A stretch of 7,864 nt of DNA, taken from the NCBI GenBank assembly GCA_002325765.1, contig DCST01000011.1, forward strand, positions 4,811-12,674, written 5' to 3'. Origin of the DNA: a bacterium UBA1459. GTDB lineage: Bacteria; Pseudomonadota; Alphaproteobacteria; CAJXXZ01; UBA1459. Of the stretch, positions 1 to 6,513 are shown one piece after another; the stretch's first letter is position 1, and the number at the start of each line of letters is the position of its first letter. Position numbers and translations under genes: made by a program. The notes below the pieces were generated by a model. That model saw only the letters and a list, made by a program, of their open reading frames with translations. It searched no databases and had not been told where the DNA came from.

Positions 1-723
1 GTTGCAAAAAGATATACAAATCGCGGACTTCATTTTTTAGATTTAATACAAGAGGGTAATTGTGGTTTAATGAAAGCTGTCGAAAAGTATGATTATATGA
101 AAGGATTTAAATTTTCTACATATGCAATGTGGTGGTTATTACAAGCTATGACAAGAGCATTAGGAGATAATGCAAAACTTATAAGAGCCCCTATTCATAT
201 TACAGAAACTAAAAGTAAAATACAACAAATTACTAGATCTTTAGTAAATAAACTTGGTAGAGAGCCAACAACAGAAGAAATAGCCAAAGAAGCAAATCTA
301 AGTGAACAAAAAGTGTTTTCTGTTCTTAGAAATTCGAAAGATATAAAAAGCTTAGATAAACAAATTAAAGGAGATACAGAAGCTACATTTGCAGAATACT
401 TCTCTGATCAAAAGAGTATTACGCCAGAAAAACTATGCGAAAACTATGATTATCGTAGAGCAATTACACATGCATTTACTGAATTTAATCCAAAAGATGA
501 AGCGATATTAAGACTTAAGCATCTTACTGATTTCTCAAAGATAGCAAATCCGTTTTTAAAATCACATGCTAATCCAATGGGATCAGAATCAACAATGATT
601 ACTCAACAAATACATCTTAATTTTTCCATGAGTTTAGATAAAGCTAAAAGTTCAATACTTAGTGCTTCAGTAAGAATGAGACATCCTGAACAAGCAAATC
701 TATTAAAGCAACTTACAATATGA
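1..723 (+). CDS. rpoD: RNA polymerase primary sigma factor RpoD, 3' part (5' end outside window)
   Basis: Reading frame 1 is open from the first base, so the gene starts upstream; the ATG at 70 is an internal Met. The visible 240 residues begin in region 2.2 ([20 protein letters not shown]). Region 2.3-2.4 ([15 protein letters not shown], about 38-52) keeps the paired Trp used in promoter melting and the Gln and Thr that read the -10 element; the Arg before that Gln (R436 in E. coli) is Leu. Region 3 (PIHITE, about 64-69) keeps the His and Glu that contact extended -10 promoters. GREPT and the SLDKQI / FAEYFSD stretch identify RpoD rather than RpoH. Region 4.1 ([12 protein letters not shown]) aligns without gaps, then about 17 extra residues intervene. 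The 4.2 helix aligns as [22 protein letters not shown] and lacks nearly all canonical -35 contacts. It ends in TGA. Family call is sure; how much -35 recognition remains is unknown. Confidence 0.93.
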   Translation, partial: VAKRYTNRGLHFLDLIQEGNCGLMKAVEKYDYMKGFKFSTYAMWWLLQAMTRALGDNAKLIRAPIHITETKSKIQQITRSLVNKLGREPTTEEIAKEANLSEQKVFSVLRNSKDIKSLDKQIKGDTEATFAEYFSDQKSITPEKLCENYDYRRAITHAFTEFNPKDEAILRLKHLTDFSKIANPFLKSHANPMGSESTMITQQIHLNFSMSLDKAKSSILSASVRMRHPEQANLLKQLTI

Positions 724-879
724 ATTATATTATTTAAATCTCTCCTATACTAGTAAGTTATAATTACTCATTATAATACTAATAGGCTACAATAAAAAAA
801 ATATAGATTTGTCTTATAATAAGAAAAATTCTTGTATATTAAATAATAATTTATTGCTATTTTATATTATCATATATAT
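724..879. other. Intergenic spacer between rpoD and the unknown gene
   Basis: This is the longest gene-free stretch in the window, about 156 bases, almost entirely A/T. I see no RNA gene and no convincing GC-rich terminator. Two small inverted repeats are present: AGTAA/TTACT with a 7-base loop just after rpoD, and AAGAA/TTCTT with a 3-base loop at 821-833. Neither is followed by a proper T-run. A TATAAT lies at 815-820 (listed separately). Confidence 0.6.
815..820 (+). promoter_or_regulatory. Possible -10 element upstream of the unknown gene
   Basis: A perfect TATAAT about 60 bases before the ATG at 880. No TTGACA-like -35 box is found at 16-18 bases upstream, where the sequence is an A-tract. 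There is also no TG extended -10 dinucleotide. In DNA this AT-rich TATAAT occurs often by chance, so the call is weak. Confidence 0.25.
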
Positions 880-1569
880 ATGATATTACAAATTTCTTGC
901 ACAGAACTATACTTACTTAAATCATACTCTCATTATAGAAGAGAAAAACCAAGAAAGACCGATGTTAAAGGTAACAAATTGCTTTCACTTTCATCAAAAA
1001 GAAATAAACAAAATAAAATAGCATTTAAAAAAAATAATAAAGATCTAAATACTTCTAAAAGTAAATGTTATAAATTATGTGATTCTTTCTTAATATTATT
1101 TGAAGATAATTTGTTTAATTGGCTGATTGGAGGCACAGAAAATACATATATATTATTTAAAGGATCATGGATGTTTATGTATTTTCAAAACGAAAAAGAA
1201 ATAGATCATATAAATAATGAAGATTATGCAGTTGTTATACAAAAGAAAGAATTCGATAAATCATTTATAATATTTAAACTATATGACAATAATAAATATC
1301 AAGCAACTTATAATGCCGGTAAAGATGAACTGAAAATAACACAAGACGGTGGTGAAGAGGTTATACTAAAATATAATCTAGAAAATCCATCATTAATAGA
1401 AAAACTATCTCAATATAAAAGATTTGAAAATCGTAGCATAGTATTATATTATGGCAGAATAATTCAATATCGTAAAACAACTGATCTAAACAAATTAAAT
1501 AACAGAGATATAAATCATATAACTTTCTCTCAAGCAAGTAAAAATATTAGTAGATTTTCAGATTTTTAA
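880..1569 (+). CDS. Hypothetical protein, Lys-rich N-terminus and beta-rich C-terminal half
   Basis: I do not recognise this 229-residue protein. Residues 1-65 are polar and strongly basic (for example KPRKTDVKGNK and SSKRNKQNK), look disordered and carry two Cys near 63-67. From about 68 onward, alternating hydrophobic and polar residues (ILFKGSWMFMYF, SFIIFKLYDNNKYQATYN, ELKITQDGGEEVILKYN) suggest a small beta-sheet or beta-barrel domain, ending with a Ser/Asn/Lys-rich tail. There is no clear signal peptide or membrane helix. The ATG at 880 has no Shine-Dalgarno sequence, and a later start such as Met98 cannot be excluded. It follows rpoD on the same strand after 156 bases and converges on secA. 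Its last nine codons lie in a 70-bp tandem duplication. It could be a lineage-specific effector or a fast-evolving orphan; function is unassigned. Codon use matches its neighbours. Confidence 0.6.
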   Translation: MILQISCTELYLLKSYSHYRREKPRKTDVKGNKLLSLSSKRNKQNKIAFKKNNKDLNTSKSKCYKLCDSFLILFEDNLFNWLIGGTENTYILFKGSWMFMYFQNEKEIDHINNEDYAVVIQKKEFDKSFIIFKLYDNNKYQATYNAGKDELKITQDGGEEVILKYNLENPSLIEKLSQYKRFENRSIVLYYGRIIQYRKTTDLNKLNNRDINHITFSQASKNISRFSDF

Positions 1570-1683
1570 AATAAAATATAATTTTAAAATTTTTTGTAAA
1601 ATATATCAATAAAATATTAGTAGATTTTCAGGTTTTTAAAATAAAACATAATTGTAAAATTTTTTGTAAAATATATCAATAAA
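1541..1683. repeat. 70-bp tandem direct repeat, two copies, between convergent genes
   Basis: Copy 1 is 1541-1610 and copy 2 is 1611-1680, directly abutting; three further bases match after copy 2. By direct comparison they differ at three positions: A1562/G1632, T1577/C1647 and T1584/G1654 (67 of 70 identical). Copy 1 contains the last nine codons and stop of the upstream gene. Copy 2 repeats those codons after the stop, where they are not translated. It ends a few bases before the secA stop codon. The pattern suggests a recent slippage or unequal-crossover duplication of a gene end plus its 3' flank. Confidence 0.95.
1564..1595 (+). terminator. Possible A/T-only hairpin with T-run after the unknown gene
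   Basis: TTTTAAAAT at 1564-1572 pairs with ATTTTAAAA at 1581-1589 around an 8-base loop, followed by TTTTTT at 1590-1595. The stem overlaps the stop codon and has no G-C pair, so it would be weak. In the second repeat copy the T-to-G change at 1654 breaks one stem pair. Position at the end of a gene in a convergent pair favours a terminator; base composition alone could also produce it. Confidence 0.3.
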
Positions 1684-1686
1684 TTG

Positions 1687-4236
1687 TTATATATTATCAT
1701 CTTGATCTTCATGAGAGATATTATCTAAATCAAAAGATAATTTATTAAGATCATCTTGATTTTTTATAGATTTAAAAAATTGTTCTTTTAAATCTTCAAG
1801 ATTCATATCTTGTAAATCCATATTAAATAAATCTTCAAAGTTATCATACATTTCTGGATTAGTTAATATCATTAAAACAACATTTTTTGAAAAATGAATT
1901 AGTAATAATTCTCTAAATAATTTATAACTAATGATTTGATATTCTTGAAGAGGATCTTTTTGTTCATATGAACTAAGATGTATTGTGCTCTTAAGTGTAT
2001 CAATTTCTATAATATGTTCATACCACAGAGCATCAAGTTCAGATAGTATACTAGAGTTTAATTCATCTTTTCTTTTTTCAATATTATGTTCAATGGTACT
2101 AAGTATATCTTCAGATTTATTACTTTCATCAGCTAAAAACACATCCATAATATCTTGTTTATATGGTCCCTGCATACACATATTAAAAGCATTTAATATT
2201 AGTTTTCGACATTCATCATGAGAAAATTGCATAATTTGATCTCTAAATTTATAAATAACTAATCTTTGATGATTTATAATTTGATCATATTTCAGTTGTT
2301 GTTTTCTGGTTTCAAAATAATGCATTTGAAATGTATGTTGAATTTGGTTTACAAGATCTTGTGCTTTTTTAGTAACATAATATTTTTGCTTCTCATAGGG
2401 AAAGTAATATTTAAGCATCATAACATTAATTTGATCTTGATATAAAGGTCTTAATAAATCATCTTCTAATGAATAAAATATCATAGATTCTCCTGGTTCA
2501 CCTTGTCTACCAGCTCTACCAGCAAATTGTACTTCTGATTTTTTTGAGTCTTGTGCCTCTACAATAAGAACACATAATCCTCCCGCATGAAAAGCTATAC
2601 TTCTATCTTCTGCAAGTTTTTTTTGCGCTTCTTCTAATTCTGCTTCGTGATCATATTCTTGATATAATCTACCTCCTATAATAATATCAGTACCTCTACC
2701 AGCCATGTTTGTTGAAACTGTAATTTGACCAGGTCTACCAGCTTGAGCAACAATATTTGCTTCATATTCTTCGTTTTTTGCGTTTAGAAGATTATGAGGT
2801 AGATCAAGTGTATGTAATCTATAAGAAAGCTCATGAGATGTTTTTACACTCGCTGAACAGATTAAAAGAGGTTGTTGTTTTCTATGTTTTTCTTGAACAA
2901 TTTTAATTATATCATCTAACATGTCATTGTATTTGCAGTATAAATGTATGTCTTTATGATCCTTTCTAATAATAGGTTTATTTGTTTCTATTGGTATTAC
3001 AGGTAAATTATAAGTTTCTAAAAATTCTTCAGAATCTATTTCTGCTGTACCTGTAAGTCCGCATAGTTTATTATATAAAAGAAAGAAACAAGGATATGTG
3101 GTCCATGCTTTTGTAACACTTCCTTCTTTGATATTGACTCTTTCTTTTGCCTCTAAAGCAGAATGTAATCCATGAGAGAATCTTCTACCTTTAGCTAGTC
3201 TACCAGTAAACTCGTCAATAATAATTACTTCATTTCCGATAACATCATAATCAATTTCACGAGTAAATACAAAATGAGCTTTTAATAGGTTTCTTAATAC
3301 ATGATATTTTTTTAAATTTTCTGCAGCAAATAATCGAGTTTCTATTATATTATTTTCCAATAATGCTGTCTCAAGTTTTATAAGTCCTGTATTCGTAAAA
3401 GTAGCATTTTTATTTTTATGATCTACTGTGTAATCTATATTTTCAGTTAATAATAACATTAAATCATTTAATAATACATATAATTCAAAATCTTCTTTTA
3501 AAACATCTGAAATAATTAAAGGTGTTCTTGCTTCATCTATAAGAATATTATCTGCTTCATCTACAATTGCGCAATATAATTCCATTGGTAATAGTTTTTC
3601 TTCAATAGAAGTGACCATATTATCTCTTAAATAATCAAAAGCAATCTGATTATTTGATCCATAGGTAATATCACAATTATATGCTTGTTTTTTGTCATGA
3701 TAAGATGAACTATCTAAAACATATCCAACACTAAATTCAAAAAAGTTGGCAATAGGTTCAATTAACATAGCATCTCTTTTTGCAAGATAATCATTAACTG
3801 ATACAACATGTACTCCTTTTTTAGCTCTAGCATTATATATGGCAGCAATACCTGCTACTAGTGTTTTTCCTTCACCTGTTTTCATTTCTGCAATAGCTCC
3901 ACTATTTAATGCAATAGTTCCTAATATTTGTACATCATAAATACGTACTTTAGCAACTCTTTTTACTCCTTCTCGTAAAATAGCAAAACTATTTGCAATA
4001 TCATCCGTTGTCATAAAAGTATTTTTTAATTCTTCGTCTGTAAAAGACATATATTTTTCTTCTAAATTTTTAATTTGATTAAGAGTATTTTGATGTTTTT
4101 TTTGAAAATGCTTTTTGCTATCAAATAATAGCTTAAAAATGATGTCCTTTGTGTTTAAAAAATATAATATAGATATTACTATTACAACAAATAATATCCA
4201 AAGTACATATTTCATATTTAAAAAAGTAAATAGCAT
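1687..4236 (-). CDS. secA: Preprotein translocase ATPase SecA with an N-terminal membrane segment
   Basis: SecA drives unfolded preproteins through SecYEG by ATP hydrolysis. Visible motifs: DVQILG (101-106), Walker A KTGEGKT (119-125), Walker B plus following motif DEADNILIDEART (226-238), the preprotein cross-linking region (about 245-390), LTGTAE (394-399), TNMAGRGTDIIIGG (509-522), motif VI as QFAGRAGRQGEPG (570-582), and the scaffold/two-helix region with LDALWYEHI (734-742) and YEQKDPLQEY (757-766). Length, 849, is near normal, but two ends are unusual. Residues 9-27 (KYVLWILFVVIVISILYFL) form a membrane-helix-like stretch ahead of the normal SecA start, and the usual C-terminal Cys-rich zinc motif is absent, replaced by an acidic tail. 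In motif VI the usual LRGRSGR reads FAGRAGR, losing one Arg. No Shine-Dalgarno precedes either ATG (4236 or the Met8 codon at 4215). It lies 34 bases after the DUF1013 gene on the same strand. Family call is firm. Confidence 0.96.
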   Translation of the reverse strand: MLFTFLNMKYVLWILFVVIVISILYFLNTKDIIFKLLFDSKKHFQKKHQNTLNQIKNLEEKYMSFTDEELKNTFMTTDDIANSFAILREGVKRVAKVRIYDVQILGTIALNSGAIAEMKTGEGKTLVAGIAAIYNARAKKGVHVVSVNDYLAKRDAMLIEPIANFFEFSVGYVLDSSSYHDKKQAYNCDITYGSNNQIAFDYLRDNMVTSIEEKLLPMELYCAIVDEADNILIDEARTPLIISDVLKEDFELYVLLNDLMLLLTENIDYTVDHKNKNATFTNTGLIKLETALLENNIIETRLFAAENLKKYHVLRNLLKAHFVFTREIDYDVIGNEVIIIDEFTGRLAKGRRFSHGLHSALEAKERVNIKEGSVTKAWTTYPCFFLLYNKLCGLTGTAEIDSEEFLETYNLPVIPIETNKPIIRKDHKDIHLYCKYNDMLDDIIKIVQEKHRKQQPLLICSASVKTSHELSYRLHTLDLPHNLLNAKNEEYEANIVAQAGRPGQITVSTNMAGRGTDIIIGGRLYQEYDHEAELEEAQKKLAEDRSIAFHAGGLCVLIVEAQDSKKSEVQFAGRAGRQGEPGESMIFYSLEDDLLRPLYQDQINVMMLKYYFPYEKQKYYVTKKAQDLVNQIQHTFQMHYFETRKQQLKYDQIINHQRLVIYKFRDQIMQFSHDECRKLILNAFNMCMQGPYKQDIMDVFLADESNKSEDILSTIEHNIEKRKDELNSSILSELDALWYEHIIEIDTLKSTIHLSSYEQKDPLQEYQIISYKLFRELLLIHFSKNVVLMILTNPEMYDNFEDLFNMDLQDMNLEDLKEQFFKSIKNQDDLNKLSFDLDNISHEDQDDNI

Positions 4237-4270
4237 AATTATATTATATATTTTTATATTTATATAATAC

Positions 4271-4540
4271 TCAGATATTATTATATTTACTAATGAGAAA
4301 ATTTTTCATATTATATGTTTCTTCTTGTTCTGCTTTATAAATTTCATCTTCTGTAAGCTGACTATTTAATATAGGACTTTCTGGAGAAATATTTAATAAA
4401 TGTAAAGCATCATAGGTTAATAGATTAATACCAGTAAAATTACAAATTTGATTTTCAGTAAGTTTTGTATTAAGTTTTAACCAGTATGCTGTTGATTTAG
4501 GATTATAGCATTTTAGATCTGTGTTTTTTTTACGTGCCAT
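4271..4540 (-). CDS. Short DUF1013-family protein (TrcR-like alphaproteobacterial regulator)
   Basis: This 89-residue protein resembles the N-terminal part of DUF1013 proteins. Residues 17-37 (from STAYWLKLNTKLT to the NFTGIN motif) match the family's TAVWLVDNTxLxFxQIAxFxGLH core, a helix-turn-helix-like segment. PILNSQLTEDEIYKAE (about 56-71) matches the family's DPIxNxQLTxEEIxxAE. DUF1013 is, to my knowledge, confined to Alphaproteobacteria, where the Caulobacter member TrcR has been linked to RNA polymerase and cell-cycle transcription. Family members are usually much longer, so this copy ends soon after the conserved core; the frame has no visible break and ends in TGA. The start at 4540 gives a basic MARKKN N-terminus and lacks a Shine-Dalgarno sequence. 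It is probably co-transcribed with secA downstream and perhaps with tRNA-Asp upstream. The family call comes from recalled motifs, not a search. Confidence 0.72.
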   Translation of the reverse strand: MARKKNTDLKCYNPKSTAYWLKLNTKLTENQICNFTGINLLTYDALHLLNISPESPILNSQLTEDEIYKAEQEETYNMKNFLISKYNNI

Positions 4541-4545
4541 AAAAT

Positions 4546-4551
4546 ATTATA
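4546..4551 (-). promoter_or_regulatory. Possible -10 element just upstream of the DUF1013 start
   Basis: TATAAT on the minus strand ends only five bases before the ATG at 4540, so a transcript starting the usual distance downstream would be leaderless or nearly so. No -35-like box is found at the usual spacing. It may be chance, with the gene read through from the tRNA. Confidence 0.22.
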
Positions 4552-4579
4552 ACTTAATACTAATAAGAAAATTGTTATA

Positions 4580-4652
4580 CGGGAGTAACGGGACTCGAAC
4601 CCGCGACCTCATGCGTGACAGGCATGCGCTCTAACCACTGAGCTATACCCCC
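4580..4652 (-). tRNA. tRNA-Asp (anticodon GTC)
   Basis: The minus strand folds as a full cloverleaf of 73 bases. The acceptor GGGGGTA pairs with TACTCCC (one G-T pair) and the discriminator is G, as expected for tRNA-Asp. The D arm is GCTC/GAGC. The anticodon stem CATGC/GCATG encloses loop CTGTCAC with anticodon GTC at 4619-4617. The T arm GCGGG/CCCGT encloses TTCGAGT. No CCA is encoded; the bases after the discriminator read TAT, so the tail must be added by CCA-adding enzyme. It lies 39 bases ahead of the DUF1013 start on the same strand and diverges from the T6SS sheath gene. Confidence 0.97.
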
Positions 4653-4740
4653 ATAACTTACATTTTAATAATAACATAAAATATACTAAAAAAACAAAAA
4701 ATAAAGAAAAAAGCAATACTTCTTTTTTAATATTATAATC
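4653..4740. promoter_or_regulatory. Divergent promoter region between tRNA-Asp and tssBC
   Basis: Both flanking genes point outward, so both promoters should lie in these 88 bases. On the plus strand TATACT (4682-4687) could be a -10, with CTTACA (4657-4662) as a loose -35 at a long 19-base spacing. On the minus strand TATATT (4685-4680) could serve the tRNA, with about 20 bases of 5' leader and no good -35. The two -10 candidates overlap. An imperfect hairpin (4704-4713 with 4719-4728, loop CAATA) lies in the presumed tssBC leader. No Shine-Dalgarno precedes the ATG at 4741. Confidence 0.4.
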
Positions 4741-6513
4741 ATGGTTGAAAGTACGCAGCATAAAATATCAAGAGTAAGGGTACCAAGAGTTCATATTACA
4801 TACGATGTAGAAACATTAGGCGCAATTATTATTAAAGAATTACCTTGTATTATTGGTATTATTGGTCACTACTCAGGAGAAAATACAAAAATTAAAGCAT
4901 ATGAAATGCGTAAATTTATTTCTTTTAATGCAGAAAGTTTTGCAGAATTATTCGAAGCTTTTGCTCCAGAGATTAATATTTTATATCAAATAGGTGATAC
5001 TCAAGATAGTTTTCTATATATTTTTAAAAGTATTAATGATTTTGAACCAAATAATATTCTAAAAAATATACCAGCTTTAAATGAAATATATACAAAACAA
5101 CAAAGAATATCAGAATTATTGCTAAATGTATCAAATTCATCGAAAAAAATGCAAGAGTTTATTAAATATTTAAAAGGAGAGGAAATATCTGAAAATCTAA
5201 AAGAACTATTTTCTTACGGTAAAGTATCTCCAGATGATAATATTATTCATGCGCTTACAAATCAAATATATGATTTAAATAAAATATTACATACTAATTT
5301 AGATTTAATTTTACATAATTCAAAATTTCAGCAATTAGAATCATCTTGGAGAGGATTATTATATCTATTAAAAAATACAGAAGTTGGTGAAAGTATAAAA
5401 CTTAAAGTATTTAATGCAACTAAAAAAGAAGTTTTTTCTGATTTGGGTAATGCTTTAGAATTTGATCAAAGTAAGTTATTTTATAAATTATATGAAGAGG
5501 AATTTGGTACATATGGAGGTAATCCTTATACAGCGCTAGTATGTGACTATTTTATAGATAAATCTAACGATGATTTTGAATTTTTATCTTTATTATCTAA
5601 AGTAGTAAGTTGTGCTCATTTACCAACTATACTTGGAGTTAATTCTTCAATGTTTGGTATTGATTCCTTTGAAGACTTTTTTGAAATTAGAAGTGTGTCA
5701 AATATTTTTGATTCTCCTGAATATATTGCATTTAATTCTTTTAGAACAATGCCGGACTCTAAATATATTGGATTAGTAATGCCTAAGTTTAGTGGTAGAC
5801 TACCATATCAGAATACACCAGGTATTTTCTATAATGAAACCTGTATCAAACATAATGATTATTTATGGATTAACTCTGTATATGCTTTTGCTGCACGTGT
5901 TACAGAGGCTTTTGCTAAATATGGATGGACTGCTGCAATTATAGGTACTCAAACAGGAGGTATGGTAGTAGATTTACCAACAGCTGTATATAAAACAGAT
6001 GAAGGTGAGTTAATTATTAAATGTCCAACAGAAACATCCTTAACTGAAAGAAAAGAAAAGGAGTTAAGTGATAAAGGATTTATTGCATTAAATCATTGTA
6101 AAGATACAAATTATGCTGTATTTTTTGGATGTGCATCTGCTAATTTACCTCTTAAATATGATAAATTAGATGCAACAAATAATGCTAAAATATCTGCTCA
6201 GATTTCATATATGTTAATTGCATCTCGATTTGCACATTATCTTAAATGTATACTTAGAGACAAAGTAGGTACATTTACAACATTAAGCAGTATTACAGAA
6301 TATCTTAATAGATGGATATCAAGATATGTATTACTAACAATAAGTGATGATGATGAAATTAAAGCTAAATATCCATTACAATCTGCATCAGTAATTGTGC
6401 AAGAAATCTCTACGGGTATATATCATGCTATAGTATATATTAAACCTCACTTTCAACTTGATTCTATTGAAGTATCTGTAAGATTAGTTGCTAAAATACC
6501 AGAGGTTAAATAA
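4741..6513 (+). CDS. tssBC: Type VI secretion contractile sheath protein, natural TssB-TssC fusion
   Basis: The T6SS sheath is normally built from two proteins, TssB/VipA and TssC/VipB; here one 590-residue chain carries both. Residues 1-145 are TssB: RVRVPRVHITYDVE (11-24), KELPCIIGIIGHYSG (32-46) and FEPNNILKNIPALNEI (101-116). Residues from about 165 to 590 are TssC: FQQLESSWRGLLYL (196-209), YEEEFGTYGGNPYTAL (251-266), SPEYIAFNSFR (325-335), YGWTAAI (394-400), KCPTETSLTERKEKELSDKGFI (427-448, motif only), NRWISRYVL (523-531) and KPHFQLDSIEVSVRLVA (568-584). Separate TssB and TssC are roughly 165 and 490 residues. TssB is near complete, whereas about 70-100 residues are missing from the TssC N-terminus. 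The join (about 140-165) is a continuous in-frame polar linker with no stop. The sheath would contract in the cytoplasm to drive the Hcp tube outward. The next gene starts on its stop codon. Confidence 0.95.
   Translation: MVESTQHKISRVRVPRVHITYDVETLGAIIIKELPCIIGIIGHYSGENTKIKAYEMRKFISFNAESFAELFEAFAPEINILYQIGDTQDSFLYIFKSINDFEPNNILKNIPALNEIYTKQQRISELLLNVSNSSKKMQEFIKYLKGEEISENLKELFSYGKVSPDDNIIHALTNQIYDLNKILHTNLDLILHNSKFQQLESSWRGLLYLLKNTEVGESIKLKVFNATKKEVFSDLGNALEFDQSKLFYKLYEEEFGTYGGNPYTALVCDYFIDKSNDDFEFLSLLSKVVSCAHLPTILGVNSSMFGIDSFEDFFEIRSVSNIFDSPEYIAFNSFRTMPDSKYIGLVMPKFSGRLPYQNTPGIFYNETCIKHNDYLWINSVYAFAARVTEAFAKYGWTAAIIGTQTGGMVVDLPTAVYKTDEGELIIKCPTETSLTERKEKELSDKGFIALNHCKDTNYAVFFGCASANLPLKYDKLDATNNAKISAQISYMLIASRFAHYLKCILRDKVGTFTTLSSITEYLNRWISRYVLLTISDDDEIKAKYPLQSASVIVQEISTGIYHAIVYIKPHFQLDSIEVSVRLVAKIPEVK
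6501..6505 (+). promoter_or_regulatory. Shine-Dalgarno-like site for the tube-protein gene
   Basis: AGAGG, inside the last codons of tssBC, sits seven bases before the overlapping ATG at 6513. It is the only good ribosome binding site I see in the window and supports translation of the downstream gene from this ATG, coupled to termination of tssBC. Confidence 0.6.

Noticed and set aside
70..72. ATG at 70 as the start of the sigma gene
   Set aside because: The frame upstream to base 1 encodes conserved RpoD region 2.2, so the Met is internal.
721..723. Possible UGA-to-Trp recoding, as in some tiny alphaproteobacterial genomes
   Set aside because: Conserved Trp positions use TGG, and TGA ends both rpoD and the DUF1013 gene at sensible places.
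1..723. Heat-shock sigma factor RpoH
   Set aside because: The region 3 motifs ([21 protein letters not shown]) follow RpoD, not RpoH.
1541..1683. CRISPR array or mobile-element terminal repeats
   Set aside because: There are only two directly abutting 70-bp copies with no spacers, no inverted termini and no transposase nearby.
1985..2221. Open frame on the plus strand inside the secA gene
   Set aside because: It runs antisense to a conserved part of SecA and its translation (Ser/Ile/Leu-rich) resembles no protein; a composition shadow.
4704..4728. Imperfect hairpin with T-runs read on the minus strand as a terminator
   Set aside because: No minus-strand gene lies upstream of it; long A and T tracts make such pairings common here.
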